Shown here piece by piece: positions 27,240 to 37,164 of a stretch of DNA of 64,000 nt. Origin of the DNA: Aestuariibacter sp. (GTDB lineage Bacteria; Pseudomonadota; Gammaproteobacteria; Enterobacterales; Alteromonadaceae); NCBI GenBank assembly GCA_017794925.1, contig CP051238.1:2370178-2434177 (forward strand), written 5' to 3'. The notes under the pieces are model-generated. The model did not search any database. It worked only from the letters and a program-made list of their open reading frames with translations, and was not told where the DNA came from. Position 1 is the first letter of the stretch. Every line of letters begins with the position of its first letter. A program made the translations under genes and the position numbers.

Positions 27240-29360
27240 ATGGTTATGATGCAACAGCTTGCCACGCAGGGTTCACAAATTGCCGCTTTGCCGGATAATC
27301 CGGTAACGCTAACACCTGAGTCAACGCCAGCCGGCGCTGAGCCGGGTCAATTTGCTGACGTGTTCTCTCAACAACGTAACGCGCTGATGAGCGCTGAAGC
27401 CGAACAAAAAGTACGCGCTAAGACAGAGACCGTTGTCGTAAAAGAGCCAGCGCCAAAAGGGGAAGAGACTGCCGAACAGCAGGCTGTTGCCAATACCCAG
27501 GAGGAAGCTGATTCCCTCTCTTTGGATAAGCCGTTGGCTGAAGTAAATGATAAGCCGGAGAATAAGCCTGCATCGTCAGAAACCCTCGTCTCTTCGTCTG
27601 AATCAGCGAAAAAGAACAGTGATGACACTAATACACGCGAGTCTGTAACTTACGGCATAGACGCCACTGACATTGCATTGGGCGACGATATTGAGTCATT
27701 GAGCCCTGCCGTCGAAGTAGATATGACAACGGGTGACACGGATTATCTGGCGCTTGTTGATGCACTCAGGGCATTTGAGCAAAAATGGTCGGGCGTAACT
27801 GGCGACAAGCAACCGCTGCCATCTGAGGTTACGCCGGAAGTGAAAGTCCCCGTTGACAGAATCGATGCGCATCAACTCGAAAATGGTAAAGCGCAAATCA
27901 TTGAAGACCTCAATGCATTAATGGCACAAATAGCCGAAGCGCCAGAGTTTGATGCCAGTGGCCAGTCAGCAGCAATCACCGTGGAGCAGTCGGAAGCCAT
28001 CCTGGCTGATTTTATGGCCCTGATAGCACAACTCAAAGGTAAAGCGGGTAAATCAGAAGGCAAAAGTGCGGATGGTAATGATGACGTGAGTCTGGAAAAG
28101 CCCGTTAAGCCAACGCTGGGTATGACTGACATCGTATTACCGGTGGAAGTGAAAATTGACAATGCCGAGGCCGACACTGATATCGACACCGAGCTGGCAC
28201 CACAGCCTTTGTCAGTCGCGATTAGTTTGTTGACAAAAATTGAGGCGCTGAATAAAAACGACAACGCAGAGGTTTCACCCGAGCAGGATCTCGTAACCCA
28301 ATTAGCAGATTCCGACACTATTCTCAGTCTGGATGTTGAGCAGTTCAATGAATCGGTTATTGAGGTCGAGGAAAGCGCCGATCCACTGTTAAACCAGGCA
28401 TCATTGCTGGTGGGATTAATGACACAGCCAACGGCTGACAAAACCGCTTCGTCGGGTCAGGTGACGGTATCGAATGCAGAAGCGGCAATCAGCCCGGCAG
28501 ACACTACTGTTGCGCTAGAGTCTATGCTGGAACAAGCCAGCGATGACACGATTGCCAAGGTGGCTCAGGTCATTACAGACACTGCGTCGGCAGCGAATCC
28601 GGCGCTGAGTGCAGCGCAGCAGGCCCAAATGAAAGGCATGCTGGTAAGCGGTATGGAAGAAATGCGCGCTCAATTAAAACAAGGCCATCAGCCGGCAATA
28701 GATTTGACCGCGTTAGTTGCACAGGTCTCTGCTGAAATTCAACCTGAGCAGCCAGTATTGCCACAACAACTGTTGCAGGATGCGCAACATATTGCACAGT
28801 TAGCGGCGACATCGGTTATGTCAGATCAAAAAGAACAGCAATTAAATGAATTATTGCATTCAACGCGAGATCTGATGACTCAGGAGACCCGGCAACAGCA
28901 TACTGAAACGGTGAAGTCGATTCAGCAGCAAGCGGCGTTGGACAAACCCGTGTCACTTAATCAACCGCAGGGGCAACAACAGATCGCTGAAAAAATTCGT
29001 TGGATGGTGAATGGCCGTCAGTCGATGGCTGAAATTCGACTGGACCCCCCTGAAATGGGAAGTATGCAGATTCGGTTGAATGTATCAGGTGATTCGGCAT
29101 CGGTTAGCTTTATCGTTCAGTCTCAACACGCTAAAGAGATGCTGGCTGACGCGATGCCACGTTTAAAAGATATGTTCTCTGAACAGGGGATTGATTTGGG
29201 TGAGTCATTTGTGAGTCAGCAGCAATCTGGCGAACAGGGCGAGCAACAAGCCGGTGGCCAGGCGGGTGGTGGTTTCAATGATAACTTGCCCGAAGACGCA
29301 AAAGTGAATGAAACCCGGGTGGTTCGACAGGCAAATGGCCTGATTGATGACTATGTTTAA
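27240..29360 (+). CDS. fliK: flagellar hook-length control protein FliK
   Basis: A 706-residue protein, long for FliK. Most of it is acidic, low-complexity and probably disordered, as expected for a molecular ruler. The conserved Flg_hook domain is near residues 575-660 (EKIRWMVNGRQSMAEIRLD, PPEMGSMQIRL), which interacts with FlhB to switch export specificity. A Gln/Gly-rich tail follows. GAGG lies upstream; the ATG at 27246 is an alternative start. The long ruler may reflect hook length, but this cannot be judged from sequence alone. Confidence 0.9.
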   Translation: MVMMQQLATQGSQIAALPDNPVTLTPESTPAGAEPGQFADVFSQQRNALMSAEAEQKVRAKTETVVVKEPAPKGEETAEQQAVANTQEEADSLSLDKPLAEVNDKPENKPASSETLVSSSESAKKNSDDTNTRESVTYGIDATDIALGDDIESLSPAVEVDMTTGDTDYLALVDALRAFEQKWSGVTGDKQPLPSEVTPEVKVPVDRIDAHQLENGKAQIIEDLNALMAQIAEAPEFDASGQSAAITVEQSEAILADFMALIAQLKGKAGKSEGKSADGNDDVSLEKPVKPTLGMTDIVLPVEVKIDNAEADTDIDTELAPQPLSVAISLLTKIEALNKNDNAEVSPEQDLVTQLADSDTILSLDVEQFNESVIEVEESADPLLNQASLLVGLMTQPTADKTASSGQVTVSNAEAAISPADTTVALESMLEQASDDTIAKVAQVITDTASAANPALSAAQQAQMKGMLVSGMEEMRAQLKQGHQPAIDLTALVAQVSAEIQPEQPVLPQQLLQDAQHIAQLAATSVMSDQKEQQLNELLHSTRDLMTQETRQQHTETVKSIQQQAALDKPVSLNQPQGQQQIAEKIRWMVNGRQSMAEIRLDPPEMGSMQIRLNVSGDSASVSFIVQSQHAKEMLADAMPRLKDMFSEQGIDLGESFVSQQQSGEQGEQQAGGQAGGGFNDNLPEDAKVNETRVVRQANGLIDDYV

Positions 29361-29448
29361 TGCTAAGCAGTAGAAGTATGGCATTTGTCGTTGCCATTTA
29401 CTGACTGTGATAGATAATACGCCTAGTTTAGTTTGAGAGAAGCGTGAG

Positions 29449-29982
29449 ATGGCGGAAGAAGAATTACAGATCGAAGAAGCGGGTGGCAAGAAAAGCAAGC
29501 TGATGCTAATTATCATCATTGCCGTGGTGTTAATTGGCGGTGGGGCTGGCGCCTATTTCTTCCTGTTTGCAGGAGAAGAGGAACCGTCAGCGGCGGAACA
29601 GTTAGCTGCAGAGGGTGGCGCAGCGCCGGCTGCATCGGCGGCACCCGCTAATGCCAGTGTAGGTACAGCACTTTATGTGGCTATGCCTCGCCCCATCGTT
29701 TTTAACGTACCGGGTTCTGGTCGTGATCGCCTGGTGCAAATTAAGGTGCAATTGATGGTACGTGGTTCAGATAATGAAGAAGCGGCCAAAACGCATATCC
29801 CTTTAATTGAGGGGACCTTGTTACAAGTATTTAGTTCCAGTAATGCCGACGATTTGGTCACTGAAGCTGGAAAAATTGAACTGCGAGAGAACGCATTGGA
29901 ATCAGTACAGTCAGCACTGAAAGACATTGCGGGTAGTGAAGTGGTAGAGCGAGTGCTGTTTACCGACTTTGTGATGCAGTAA
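29449..29982 (+). CDS. fliL: flagellar basal body-associated protein FliL
   Basis: A 177-residue protein with one N-terminal membrane helix (residues about 17-37, LMLIIIIAVVLIGGGAGAYF) followed by an Ala/Glu-rich linker and a periplasmic FliL domain. It supports stator function near the motor. It precedes fliM by 12 bases. The gap before it (29361-29448) holds a small hairpin (ATGGCA and TGCCAT, 29378-29397) of unclear role. Confidence 0.92.
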   Translation: MAEEELQIEEAGGKKSKLMLIIIIAVVLIGGGAGAYFFLFAGEEEPSAAEQLAAEGGAAPAASAAPANASVGTALYVAMPRPIVFNVPGSGRDRLVQIKVQLMVRGSDNEEAAKTHIPLIEGTLLQVFSSSNADDLVTEAGKIELRENALESVQSALKDIAGSEVVERVLFTDFVMQ

Positions 29983-29994
29983 CCGGAGCGAACC

Positions 29995-31053
29995 GTGAGC
30001 GATTTATTATCTCAAGATGAAATTGATGCCCTGTTACACGGGGTTGATGATGTCGAAGAAGAAGAGGTTACCCAGGAACCTGGGGATACGTCTGCACTCG
30101 AATATGATTTCTCATCTCAGGATAGAATTGTTCGTGGCCGCATGCCAACGCTGGAAATTGTGAATGAACGTTTTGCCCGACATCTGCGTGTAAGCCTGTT
30201 CAACATGATGCGTCGCAGCGCTGAAGTGTCCATTAACGGCATTCAAATGATCAAGTTTGGCGAATACATACACACCTTGTTCGTCCCTACTAGTTTGAAC
30301 ATGGTGCGTTTCAGACCGTTAAAAGGTACCGGGCTTATTACCATGGAAGCCCGTCTGGTGTTTATTCTGGTCGATAACTTTTTTGGTGGCGACGGTCGCT
30401 ACCACGCCAAGATTGAAGGCCGTGAATTTACGCCAACCGAGCGGCGTATTATTCAGATGTTACTGAAGATTATCTTTGAGGATTACAAAGAAGCCTGGGC
30501 GCCAGTGATGGACGTCTCGTTTGAATATCTCGATTCCGAAGTTAACCCGGCTATGGCGAATATTGTGAGTCCTACGGAAGTAGTGGTAATCAGTTCATTC
30601 CACATAGAGCTGGATGGTGGTGGCGGTGATTTCCACGTGTCATTGCCGTATTCAATGCTGGAACCTATTCGCGAATTACTGGATGCAGGTGTTCAAAGCG
30701 ACAAGGAAGATACTGACCTGCGTTGGAGTAAAGCGCTACGCGACGAAATTATGGATGTCAAAGTGGAACTTACCACGCACATGCTGGATTTCGAATTGAC
30801 TCTGCGCGACGTGATGAACTTTAAACCGGGCGATATTATTCCGGTGGAAATGCCTGAGCATATTACGGTGTTAATCGAGGAATTGCCTTCGTTCAGAGCG
30901 AAATTAGGGCGCTCCAGAGAAAACCTGGCATTAAAGATCACCGAGAAAATAGCACGGCCGACTTCCGTGAAGTCGGAGTTACAGTTACTTACCCGTGGTG
31001 GACGCATCATTGATAATGATGCTGAGCTGCAGGTGTTAGAAGAAGATTTATAA
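29995..31053 (+). CDS. fliM: flagellar motor switch protein FliM
   Basis: A 352-residue C-ring protein from a GTG start. The N-terminal peptide LLSQDEIDALLHGVDD is the classical binding site for phosphorylated CheY. It is followed by an acidic linker, the middle domain that contacts FliG (with the GGXG-type region) and the C-terminal SpoA-like domain that pairs with FliN. The fliN gene starts 27 bases later. The DEIDALL core recurs in CheA of this window. Confidence 0.95.
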   Translation: MSDLLSQDEIDALLHGVDDVEEEEVTQEPGDTSALEYDFSSQDRIVRGRMPTLEIVNERFARHLRVSLFNMMRRSAEVSINGIQMIKFGEYIHTLFVPTSLNMVRFRPLKGTGLITMEARLVFILVDNFFGGDGRYHAKIEGREFTPTERRIIQMLLKIIFEDYKEAWAPVMDVSFEYLDSEVNPAMANIVSPTEVVVISSFHIELDGGGGDFHVSLPYSMLEPIRELLDAGVQSDKEDTDLRWSKALRDEIMDVKVELTTHMLDFELTLRDVMNFKPGDIIPVEMPEHITVLIEELPSFRAKLGRSRENLALKITEKIARPTSVKSELQLLTRGGRIIDNDAELQVLEEDL

Positions 31054-31080
31054 TCCTAAGCGATAGAAAGAGGCAGGATC

Positions 31081-31488
31081 ATGAGTGAAGAAGACGGTAT
31101 GGACGATTGGGCCGCAGCCATGGCTGAGCAGGCTGAAGCAGAGGCAGATGAAGGCGGTGCCGATGATGATGTAAAAGTCGCAGAACTGGACGAACTCTCT
31201 GATGATGCGCCGATTACACAAGAAGAAAAGAAAAAACTAGATACGATTCTGGACATTCCGGTCACTATTTCCATGGAAGTGGGCCGTAGCCAGATCAGCA
31301 TCCGAAACTTACTGCAACTTAACCAGGGCTCCGTGGTTGAGTTGGACCGGGTTGCCGGTGAACCACTGGACGTGCTTGTAAATGGCACGTTGATTGCTCA
31401 TGGAGAAGTAGTAGTGGTCAACGATAAATTTGGTATTCGGTTAACGGATGTTATTAGTCAAATCGAAAGAATTAAAAAGCTCAGGTAA
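31081..31488 (+). CDS. fliN: flagellar motor switch protein FliN
   Basis: A 135-residue C-ring subunit. The N-terminal half is acidic (MSEEDGMDDWAAAMAEQ). The C-terminal SpoA domain shows LDIPVTISMEVGRSQISI, VVELDRVAGEPLDVLVNG and [14 protein letters not shown], typical of FliN. Its 3' end overlaps the fliO frame by 41 bases if the fliO start chosen here is right. Confidence 0.95.
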   Translation: MSEEDGMDDWAAAMAEQAEAEADEGGADDDVKVAELDELSDDAPITQEEKKKLDTILDIPVTISMEVGRSQISIRNLLQLNQGSVVELDRVAGEPLDVLVNGTLIAHGEVVVVNDKFGIRLTDVISQIERIKKLR

Positions 31489-31927
31489 AAACCTATTAAA
31501 ATCAGTGGGGTATTTCGTTGCCCCGCTGACATTCCTCTTATCACCTGCGGCAAACGCCGCCGCCAGTATCACCAACCCAACCTCGGTACTGTCAATTTTT
31601 CTATCACTTTTGCTGATTGTCGGCATCATTTTTTCGCTGGCATATGTAATGCGTCGGTTTAATGTCACTCCCGGTAATAGCCAGCATTTAAAAGTCGTTG
31701 CAAGCCTGTCTGCAGGAGCTCGAGAACGCGTGATGGTGATTCAGGTTGGCGACGAGCAGCACCTGATCGGCGTGACCGCACAAAACATAAATCACTTAAG
31801 CAAGTTAGACACTCCGATCGTTACTCAACAGAACGGTCAGGGCGGCGCGATGTTCAAACAGAAACTGGTCCAGGCGATGGCACAAAAAATGAATCCATCA
31901 CTGAAGGAGAGCGGCGATGACAAGTAA
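31448..31927 (+). CDS. fliO: flagellar export apparatus protein FliO
   Basis: A 159-residue protein with an N-terminal hydrophobic stretch ending in ANAAA, then a second membrane helix (about residues 45-67, [21 protein letters not shown]) and a cytoplasmic tail with [17 protein letters not shown], typical of FliO. FliO assists FliP assembly. The ATG at 31448 lies inside fliN; a start nearer residue 14 is possible. Ends 11 bases inside fliP. Confidence 0.85.
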   Translation: MLLVKSKELKSSGKNLLKSVGYFVAPLTFLLSPAANAAASITNPTSVLSIFLSLLLIVGIIFSLAYVMRRFNVTPGNSQHLKVVASLSAGARERVMVIQVGDEQHLIGVTAQNINHLSKLDTPIVTQQNGQGGAMFKQKLVQAMAQKMNPSLKESGDDK

Positions 31928-32678
31928 ACTCATAAAATGGTTGGGGATAGCCCTGCCAATTTACTTGCTGGCTGCGCCAGTACTTGCTCAGCAGGGAATT
32001 CCAGCGGTAACCGTAACCACCAACAATGACGGTAGTCAGGATTACACCATGACGCTGCAAGCGCTGTTTATAATGACGGCGCTCAGCCTGCTGCCTGCGT
32101 TTATTATGATGATGACGTCGTTTACCCGAATCATTGTGGTGTTGTCTATTCTGCGCCAGGCGATCGGTTTGCAGCAGTCTCCGTCGAACCAGATCCTGAT
32201 CGGTGTCAGTTTGTTTTTATCTATGTTCATTATGACGCCGGTATTTGACGAAATTAATGAACGCGCATTGCAGCCGTATCTGGAAGAAGAGATGACCTCC
32301 ATGGAGGCCATTGAACAAGCGAAAGGGCCAATGCGGGCGTTCATGCTGTCACAAACCCGGGTGAAGGACCTGGAAACGTTTGTGTCTATTGCGGGGGACG
32401 AAGGTAAATATCAGGATCCGGCCGATGTGCCATTGAATATTTTGATCCCAGCGTTTGTCACCAGTGAGCTTAAAACCGCGTTTCAAATTGGCTTTATGTT
32501 ATTCATTCCCTTTCTGATCATCGATCTGGTCGTTGCCTCCATTCTGATGGCCATGGGTATGATGATGCTGTCGCCCATGATTGTGTCATTGCCGTTTAAA
32601 CTTATGTTATTTGTGCTGGTAGACGGTTGGAATCTGATATTTGGTACTCTGGCGACCAGTTTTGGTATGGGTGTGTAG
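31917..32678 (+). CDS. fliP: flagellar export gate protein FliP
   Basis: A 253-residue membrane protein with an N-terminal signal peptide (to about AQQ at residue 25) and four membrane helices. [21 protein letters not shown] and [17 protein letters not shown] are family hallmarks. It forms the core of the export gate with FliQ and FliR. It overlaps fliO by 11 bases. Confidence 0.95.
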   Translation: MTSKLIKWLGIALPIYLLAAPVLAQQGIPAVTVTTNNDGSQDYTMTLQALFIMTALSLLPAFIMMMTSFTRIIVVLSILRQAIGLQQSPSNQILIGVSLFLSMFIMTPVFDEINERALQPYLEEEMTSMEAIEQAKGPMRAFMLSQTRVKDLETFVSIAGDEGKYQDPADVPLNILIPAFVTSELKTAFQIGFMLFIPFLIIDLVVASILMAMGMMMLSPMIVSLPFKLMLFVLVDGWNLIFGTLATSFGMGV

Positions 32679-32687
32679 GAGAACGTC

Positions 32688-32957
32688 ATGTCACCAGAAG
32701 TGTTTGTTGAAATTCTACGTGAATCCATGTTTATGGTTATCCTGCTGGTGTCAGCGGTGATTGTACCCAGCCTGATAGTCGGACTTATTGTTGCTGTGTT
32801 TCAGGCGGCAACGTCAATTAACGAACAAACCATGAGCTTTTTGCCTCGTCTAATCGTCACATTGCTGGCGCTGAGTTGGGGGGGAAACTGGCTGGTACAA
32901 AAGCTGATGGACTTTACCTTCCACATGGTAGAACAAATTCCACAGGTGGTTGGCTAA
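32688..32957 (+). CDS. fliQ: flagellar export gate protein FliQ
   Basis: An 89-residue protein with two membrane helices, the normal size of FliQ. The segment VFQAATSINEQTMSFLPR is the conserved polar loop. It begins nine bases after fliP and ends directly at the start of fliR, with no gap. Confidence 0.94.
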   Translation: MSPEVFVEILRESMFMVILLVSAVIVPSLIVGLIVAVFQAATSINEQTMSFLPRLIVTLLALSWGGNWLVQKLMDFTFHMVEQIPQVVG

Positions 32958-33740
32958 ATGGATGTTTCTCTGGTTGCTATTAATCAGTTTTTAGCTGATT
33001 TAATGCTGCCATTTATGCGCATCAGCGGTATGTTTGCCGCTATGATTGGCATTAGTGCCAAGTCGATCCCCACGCCAGTCCGCGCCTTATTAGCCATATT
33101 TTTGTCGCTGGTGATCATGCCGGTGGTACCGCCATCACCGGTCACTAATCTGGTTGATGTGGGTGTGTTTTTACTGGGCATTCAGCAATTACTTATCGGC
33201 ATTGCCATTGGCTTTATTTCCATGATGGTGCTGAATACGTTCGTGTTGGCTGGCCAGGTTATTGCTATGCAAACTGGCTTGGGTTTCGCCAGTATTGTCG
33301 ATCCGGTGAATGGTATTAACGTGCCTGCGGTCGGTCAGTTTTATCTGATTCTGGCGACGCTATTATTTTGGCAACTGGATGGTCACCTCTCAATGATTCA
33401 AATGATGGTGATGAGTTTCGATGCGTTTCCCATTGGTGAAAGTTGGTTTGCGCCAGAGCAACTTCGCGATATTGCCCATTGGGCAGGGTGGATGTTTGTC
33501 GCGTCTCTCACCCTGGCGCTGGCACCCATTATTTCATTACTGATTGTGAATCTGGCATTTGGTGTCATGACCAAGGCCGCACCACAGTTAAACATTTTCA
33601 GTATCGGTTTTTCGATTGCACAAATTATGGGCCTGATCATTATCTGGCTCACACTGGACAATTTTACCAGTCACTTCGAAAACCAATGGCAACGCGCGAT
33701 GCAGTTTATGTGTGAACTGCTCGCTGTGTGCCCAACCTAA
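32958..33740 (+). CDS. fliR: flagellar export gate protein FliR
   Basis: A 260-residue membrane protein with about six hydrophobic segments, completing the FliPQR gate. The stretch GLGFASIVDPVNGINVPA is typical of FliR. Its ATG directly follows the fliQ stop codon, so translation is probably coupled. flhB follows after 16 bases. Confidence 0.94.
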   Translation: MDVSLVAINQFLADLMLPFMRISGMFAAMIGISAKSIPTPVRALLAIFLSLVIMPVVPPSPVTNLVDVGVFLLGIQQLLIGIAIGFISMMVLNTFVLAGQVIAMQTGLGFASIVDPVNGINVPAVGQFYLILATLLFWQLDGHLSMIQMMVMSFDAFPIGESWFAPEQLRDIAHWAGWMFVASLTLALAPIISLLIVNLAFGVMTKAAPQLNIFSIGFSIAQIMGLIIIWLTLDNFTSHFENQWQRAMQFMCELLAVCPT

Positions 33741-33756
33741 ATGGGGGTAGGCCAGT

Positions 33757-34881
33757 ATGGCTGATACGAGTGATAAAACAGAAGACGCGACGTCGAAACG
33801 GTTGGGCGATGCCCGTAAAAAAGGGCAGATTGCCCGCTCCCGTGAATTGTCTACTGCATTGGTATTGCTTGTCAGCAGTGTCATGTTTTTGTTGATGGGT
33901 GGATACATTGCCGATGCGCTATTTGCCGTGATGCAGCGTGTTTTCACTTTATCCCGTGATGAAACCTACGACCCGACGCATATGTTTTCCGCCTGGGGAG
34001 AGGCGTTATCCGCGGTCAGTATTCCGGTGCTGGGCTACATGATTGTCGCTATGGTGGCCGGCGTGTATGGCTCAATTGCGCTGGGAGGTTATAACTTTAC
34101 CTGGTACTCGGCCCAACCGCGCTGGAATAAGCTTAGCCCAATGGCGGGATTTAAGCGTATGTTCGGTATGAATGGTCTGGTTGAATTGCTGAAAGCTATC
34201 GCCAAGTTTTTCGTCATAGGTGGCATGGCACTGCTGTCATTATCCTTTTTCCAGGACGAGGCGTTACACCTTGATCAGGAGATATTCCCGCTGAATGTGT
34301 TCCACGCGCTGGATATGATTGAATGGGCGTTCTTCTTTTTGACACTAGGTATGATTCCCATTGCGTTGATCGATGTGCCATATCAGTCTTATAAGCACAA
34401 AGAAGAAATGAAAATGACCAAGCAGGAGGTCAAGGACGAGCGTAAAAACGCCGATGGTGATCCTCAGGTGAAAGGTCGCATTCGTCGATTGCAATATCAG
34501 GCTGCCGCTCGCCGTATGATGCAGGAAGTGCCGAAGGCCGATGTGGTCGTCACTAACCCGACACACTATTCAGTGGCATTGAAGTATGATCAGAATGGTA
34601 ATCGAGCGCCAGTGGTGGTAGCTAAAGGTGGCGATGAGCTGGCCATGCATATCCGAAAAATTGCTAACGCTCATGATGTGCCGCTGGTCGCAACACCTAT
34701 GCTCACCCGGGCCATTTATTATACGACCGAAGTCGATGAGGAAATTCCTCACAAGCTCTTTATGGCGGTGGCTCAGGTACTGGCTTACGTATTCCAGCTT
34801 AAAGCTTTTAAAGCAGGTAAGGGCAAGCGGCCCAAACCGCTGTCAAATAACCTGCCAATTCCAACGGATATGCGTTACTAA
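33757..34881 (+). CDS. flhB: flagellar export switch protein FlhB
   Basis: A 374-residue protein with four membrane helices and a cytoplasmic domain. The autocleavage motif NPTH is intact (Asn267-Pro268 in VVTNPTHYSVALKYD), as needed for the change from hook to filament export together with FliK. The N-terminus (DKTEDATSKRLGDARKKGQ) is characteristic. A strong terminator follows. Confidence 0.95.
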   Translation: MADTSDKTEDATSKRLGDARKKGQIARSRELSTALVLLVSSVMFLLMGGYIADALFAVMQRVFTLSRDETYDPTHMFSAWGEALSAVSIPVLGYMIVAMVAGVYGSIALGGYNFTWYSAQPRWNKLSPMAGFKRMFGMNGLVELLKAIAKFFVIGGMALLSLSFFQDEALHLDQEIFPLNVFHALDMIEWAFFFLTLGMIPIALIDVPYQSYKHKEEMKMTKQEVKDERKNADGDPQVKGRIRRLQYQAAARRMMQEVPKADVVVTNPTHYSVALKYDQNGNRAPVVVAKGGDELAMHIRKIANAHDVPLVATPMLTRAIYYTTEVDEEIPHKLFMAVAQVLAYVFQLKAFKAGKGKRPKPLSNNLPIPTDMRY

Positions 34882-34888
34882 ATTGATG

Positions 34889-34923
34889 ACATCAGCCCGC
34901 TCCAGTGGGCTGATGTGCTTTTA
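34889..34923 (+). terminator. terminator between flhB and flhA
   Basis: ACATCAGCCC and GGGCTGATGT form a perfect 10-bp stem with an 8-base loop, followed by GCTTTTA. It probably ends the fliK-flhB transcript and separates it from a new promoter before flhA. Confidence 0.75.
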
Positions 34924-34962
34924 TGGCTGATTAATAAACAGTTGGCACCTCAGCAGTAAAAG

Positions 34963-34979
34963 CTGGCACGTAGATTGAT
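34963..34979 (+). promoter_or_regulatory. sigma-54-type promoter before flhA
   Basis: CTGGCACGTAGATTGAT has a perfect -24 element (CTGGCACG) and TTGAT where TTGCW is expected, so one mismatch falls at the -12 C. It lies 56 bases before flhA and just after the flhB terminator. A second -24-like TTGGCAC (34942-34948) lies upstream but its -12 side is poor. Confidence 0.6.
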
Positions 34980-35035
34980 ATACCTTCAGAAAGAAACCCG
35001 TTTGCGTCAAAAATCTGTTGGTAAGAAATTAACTT

Positions 35036-37135
35036 ATGGTGCTATCTGATTATTTACAACGCTTTGATAAAGCGCAGTTGCAACAGCTGACTCAGGGAAT
35101 GGGTGTTCCGTTAGTATTGCTGGCAATAATGGGCATGGTTATCCTGCCTATGCCACCTCTTTTACTGGACGTGCTGTTCAGTTTTAATATTGCACTTTCA
35201 CTGGTTATCATACTTGTTGCCGTATTAACTCAACGCCCCGTTGATTTCGGTATTTTCCCTCTGGTGCTGCTAATTGCCACCGTCTTACGTCTTGCTTTGA
35301 ACGTGGCGTCAACCAGGGTCGTGTTGTTATACGGTCACGAGGGGGGCGATGCTGCTGGTCGCGTTATCGAGGCATTCGGAGAAGTCGTGATAGGCGGCAA
35401 CTACGCGGTCGGTGTGGTCGTCTTTGCTATCCTTTTGATTATTAACTTTAAGGTAGTAACCGCGGGTGCGGGCCGTATATCTGAAGTTAGTGCGCGCTTT
35501 ACCCTTGATGCCATGCCGGGTAAGCAAATGGCCATTGATGCTGACCTGAATGCTGGTTATATCGACCAGGACGAAGCCCGTCGCCGCCGGGAAGATATTA
35601 CTGCGGAAGCCGATTTTTACGGTTCGATGGACGGTGCCTCAAAGTTTGTAAAAGGTGATGCCGTTGCCGGCATGTTCATCATGTTAATCAACATTGTGGG
35701 CGGGCTCTTTATCGGCATGATCCAGCATGATTTAAGCTTTGGCAATGCGTTGGAAGTTTATACCATCCTGACCATTGGTGATGGATTGGTTGCTCAGATC
35801 CCATCATTGCTGCTTTCGGTGGCCACCGCCATTATTGTGACACGTGAAAATGAAACTCAGGAAATGGGCTCTGAGATACAGGAGCAACTGGGCAACAAAC
35901 AAGCACTATACATTGCAGCAGTTATTCTGTTTGTCATGGGGATTGTGCCAGGTATGCCGCACCTGGCATTCCTTACCTTCTCAGCGTTAGCAGGTGGGTA
36001 TGCTTACTATCAGACCTATCAGGAAAAGCAAAAGGCCAAAGAGCCACCAAAACCCGTAGTGTCCAGCGATATGGAGAATACCCCGGTTGAGGTGAAAGAA
36101 CTGGGCTGGGATGACGTGCAGCATGTCGACACCATTGGTTTGGAAGTAGGCTATCGATTGATTCCGCTGGTAGACAAAGCGCAGGGCGGAGAGTTACTAA
36201 GCCGAATTAAAGGCGTGCGTAAAAAGCTGTCTCAGGAACTGGGCTTTTTGGTACCACCCGTACATATTCGCGACAACCTCGATTTAGACCCAAATGCGTA
36301 TCATATCTCAATGTTGGGCGTCACTATTGGTGATGCCCAGGTGAGCCATGATGAAGAGCTTGCCATCAATCCGGGGCAGGTATTCGGGAAATTAGAAGGG
36401 CGGATAACTAAAGATCCTGCTTTCGGACTGGACGCTGTGTGGATTAAGCCTAATCAGCGTGAACACGCGCAAACGTTGGGCTATACCGTGGTGGATGCGG
36501 CTACCGTTATTGCTACACACCTCAGCCAATTACTGACTACCAATGCTTATCAGCTACTCGGATTTGAAGAGGTACAACAACTGCTGGATATGCTTGCCAA
36601 GCACAGTCCTAAGCTGGTCGAAGGGTTGGTTCCGGATCTGCTGTCGTTGTCTACGGTTGTGAAAGTACTGCAAACCTTACTCTATGAAGGCGTACCTATT
36701 CGGGATATGCGCACCATTGTGCAAACGCTGACTGAATACGCGCCGAAGAGTCAGGATCCTGATGTGCTGGTATCTGCGGTCAGGATTGCTCTGAAACGTC
36801 TGATTGTTCAGGAAATAAACAGCGGTGGCCGGGAATTACCTGTCATTACTCTGGCGCCAGAGTTGGAGCAAATGTTGCATCAGTCTCTGCAAGCAGGTGG
36901 CGATGATGGTGCCGGTATTGAGCCGGGTTTGGCTGAGCGTTTACAGCAATCACTCCAACAAGCCGGACAGCAACAGGAATTGGCGGGTGAGCCCGCAGTA
37001 TTACTGACATCGGGCATGCTACGTCCGGTGTTATCGCGCTTCCTTAAGAATGCAGTGAACGGGCTTCATGTGTTGTCTTACCAGGAAATTCCCGACGACA
37101 AGCAGGTAAAAATTGTGGCATCGGTGGGTCAATAA
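35036..37135 (+). CDS. flhA: flagellar export apparatus protein FlhA
   Basis: A 699-residue protein: about eight membrane helices in the first 330 residues with the conserved FHIPEP-region stretch (DAMPGKQMAIDADLNAGYID), then a cytoplasmic ring-forming domain that docks export chaperones. Length and order are normal. The ribosome site is weak (GTAAG). flhF follows after 29 bases. Confidence 0.95.
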   Translation: MVLSDYLQRFDKAQLQQLTQGMGVPLVLLAIMGMVILPMPPLLLDVLFSFNIALSLVIILVAVLTQRPVDFGIFPLVLLIATVLRLALNVASTRVVLLYGHEGGDAAGRVIEAFGEVVIGGNYAVGVVVFAILLIINFKVVTAGAGRISEVSARFTLDAMPGKQMAIDADLNAGYIDQDEARRRREDITAEADFYGSMDGASKFVKGDAVAGMFIMLINIVGGLFIGMIQHDLSFGNALEVYTILTIGDGLVAQIPSLLLSVATAIIVTRENETQEMGSEIQEQLGNKQALYIAAVILFVMGIVPGMPHLAFLTFSALAGGYAYYQTYQEKQKAKEPPKPVVSSDMENTPVEVKELGWDDVQHVDTIGLEVGYRLIPLVDKAQGGELLSRIKGVRKKLSQELGFLVPPVHIRDNLDLDPNAYHISMLGVTIGDAQVSHDEELAINPGQVFGKLEGRITKDPAFGLDAVWIKPNQREHAQTLGYTVVDAATVIATHLSQLLTTNAYQLLGFEEVQQLLDMLAKHSPKLVEGLVPDLLSLSTVVKVLQTLLYEGVPIRDMRTIVQTLTEYAPKSQDPDVLVSAVRIALKRLIVQEINSGGRELPVITLAPELEQMLHQSLQAGGDDGAGIEPGLAERLQQSLQQAGQQQELAGEPAVLLTSGMLRPVLSRFLKNAVNGLHVLSYQEIPDDKQVKIVASVGQ

Positions 37136-37164
37136 ACTGACGCACCCGATTCAAAGAGGTCATT

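Noticed and set aside
29378..29397. Sigma-54-like TGGCA...TTGC before fliL
   Set aside because: The interval between GG and GC is 11 bases, one too many; the sequence is better explained as a small inverted repeat.
34942..34957. Second sigma-54 site TTGGCACCTCAGCAGT before flhA
   Set aside because: The -24 part is good but the -12 part (CAGT) is poor; only the downstream site was kept.
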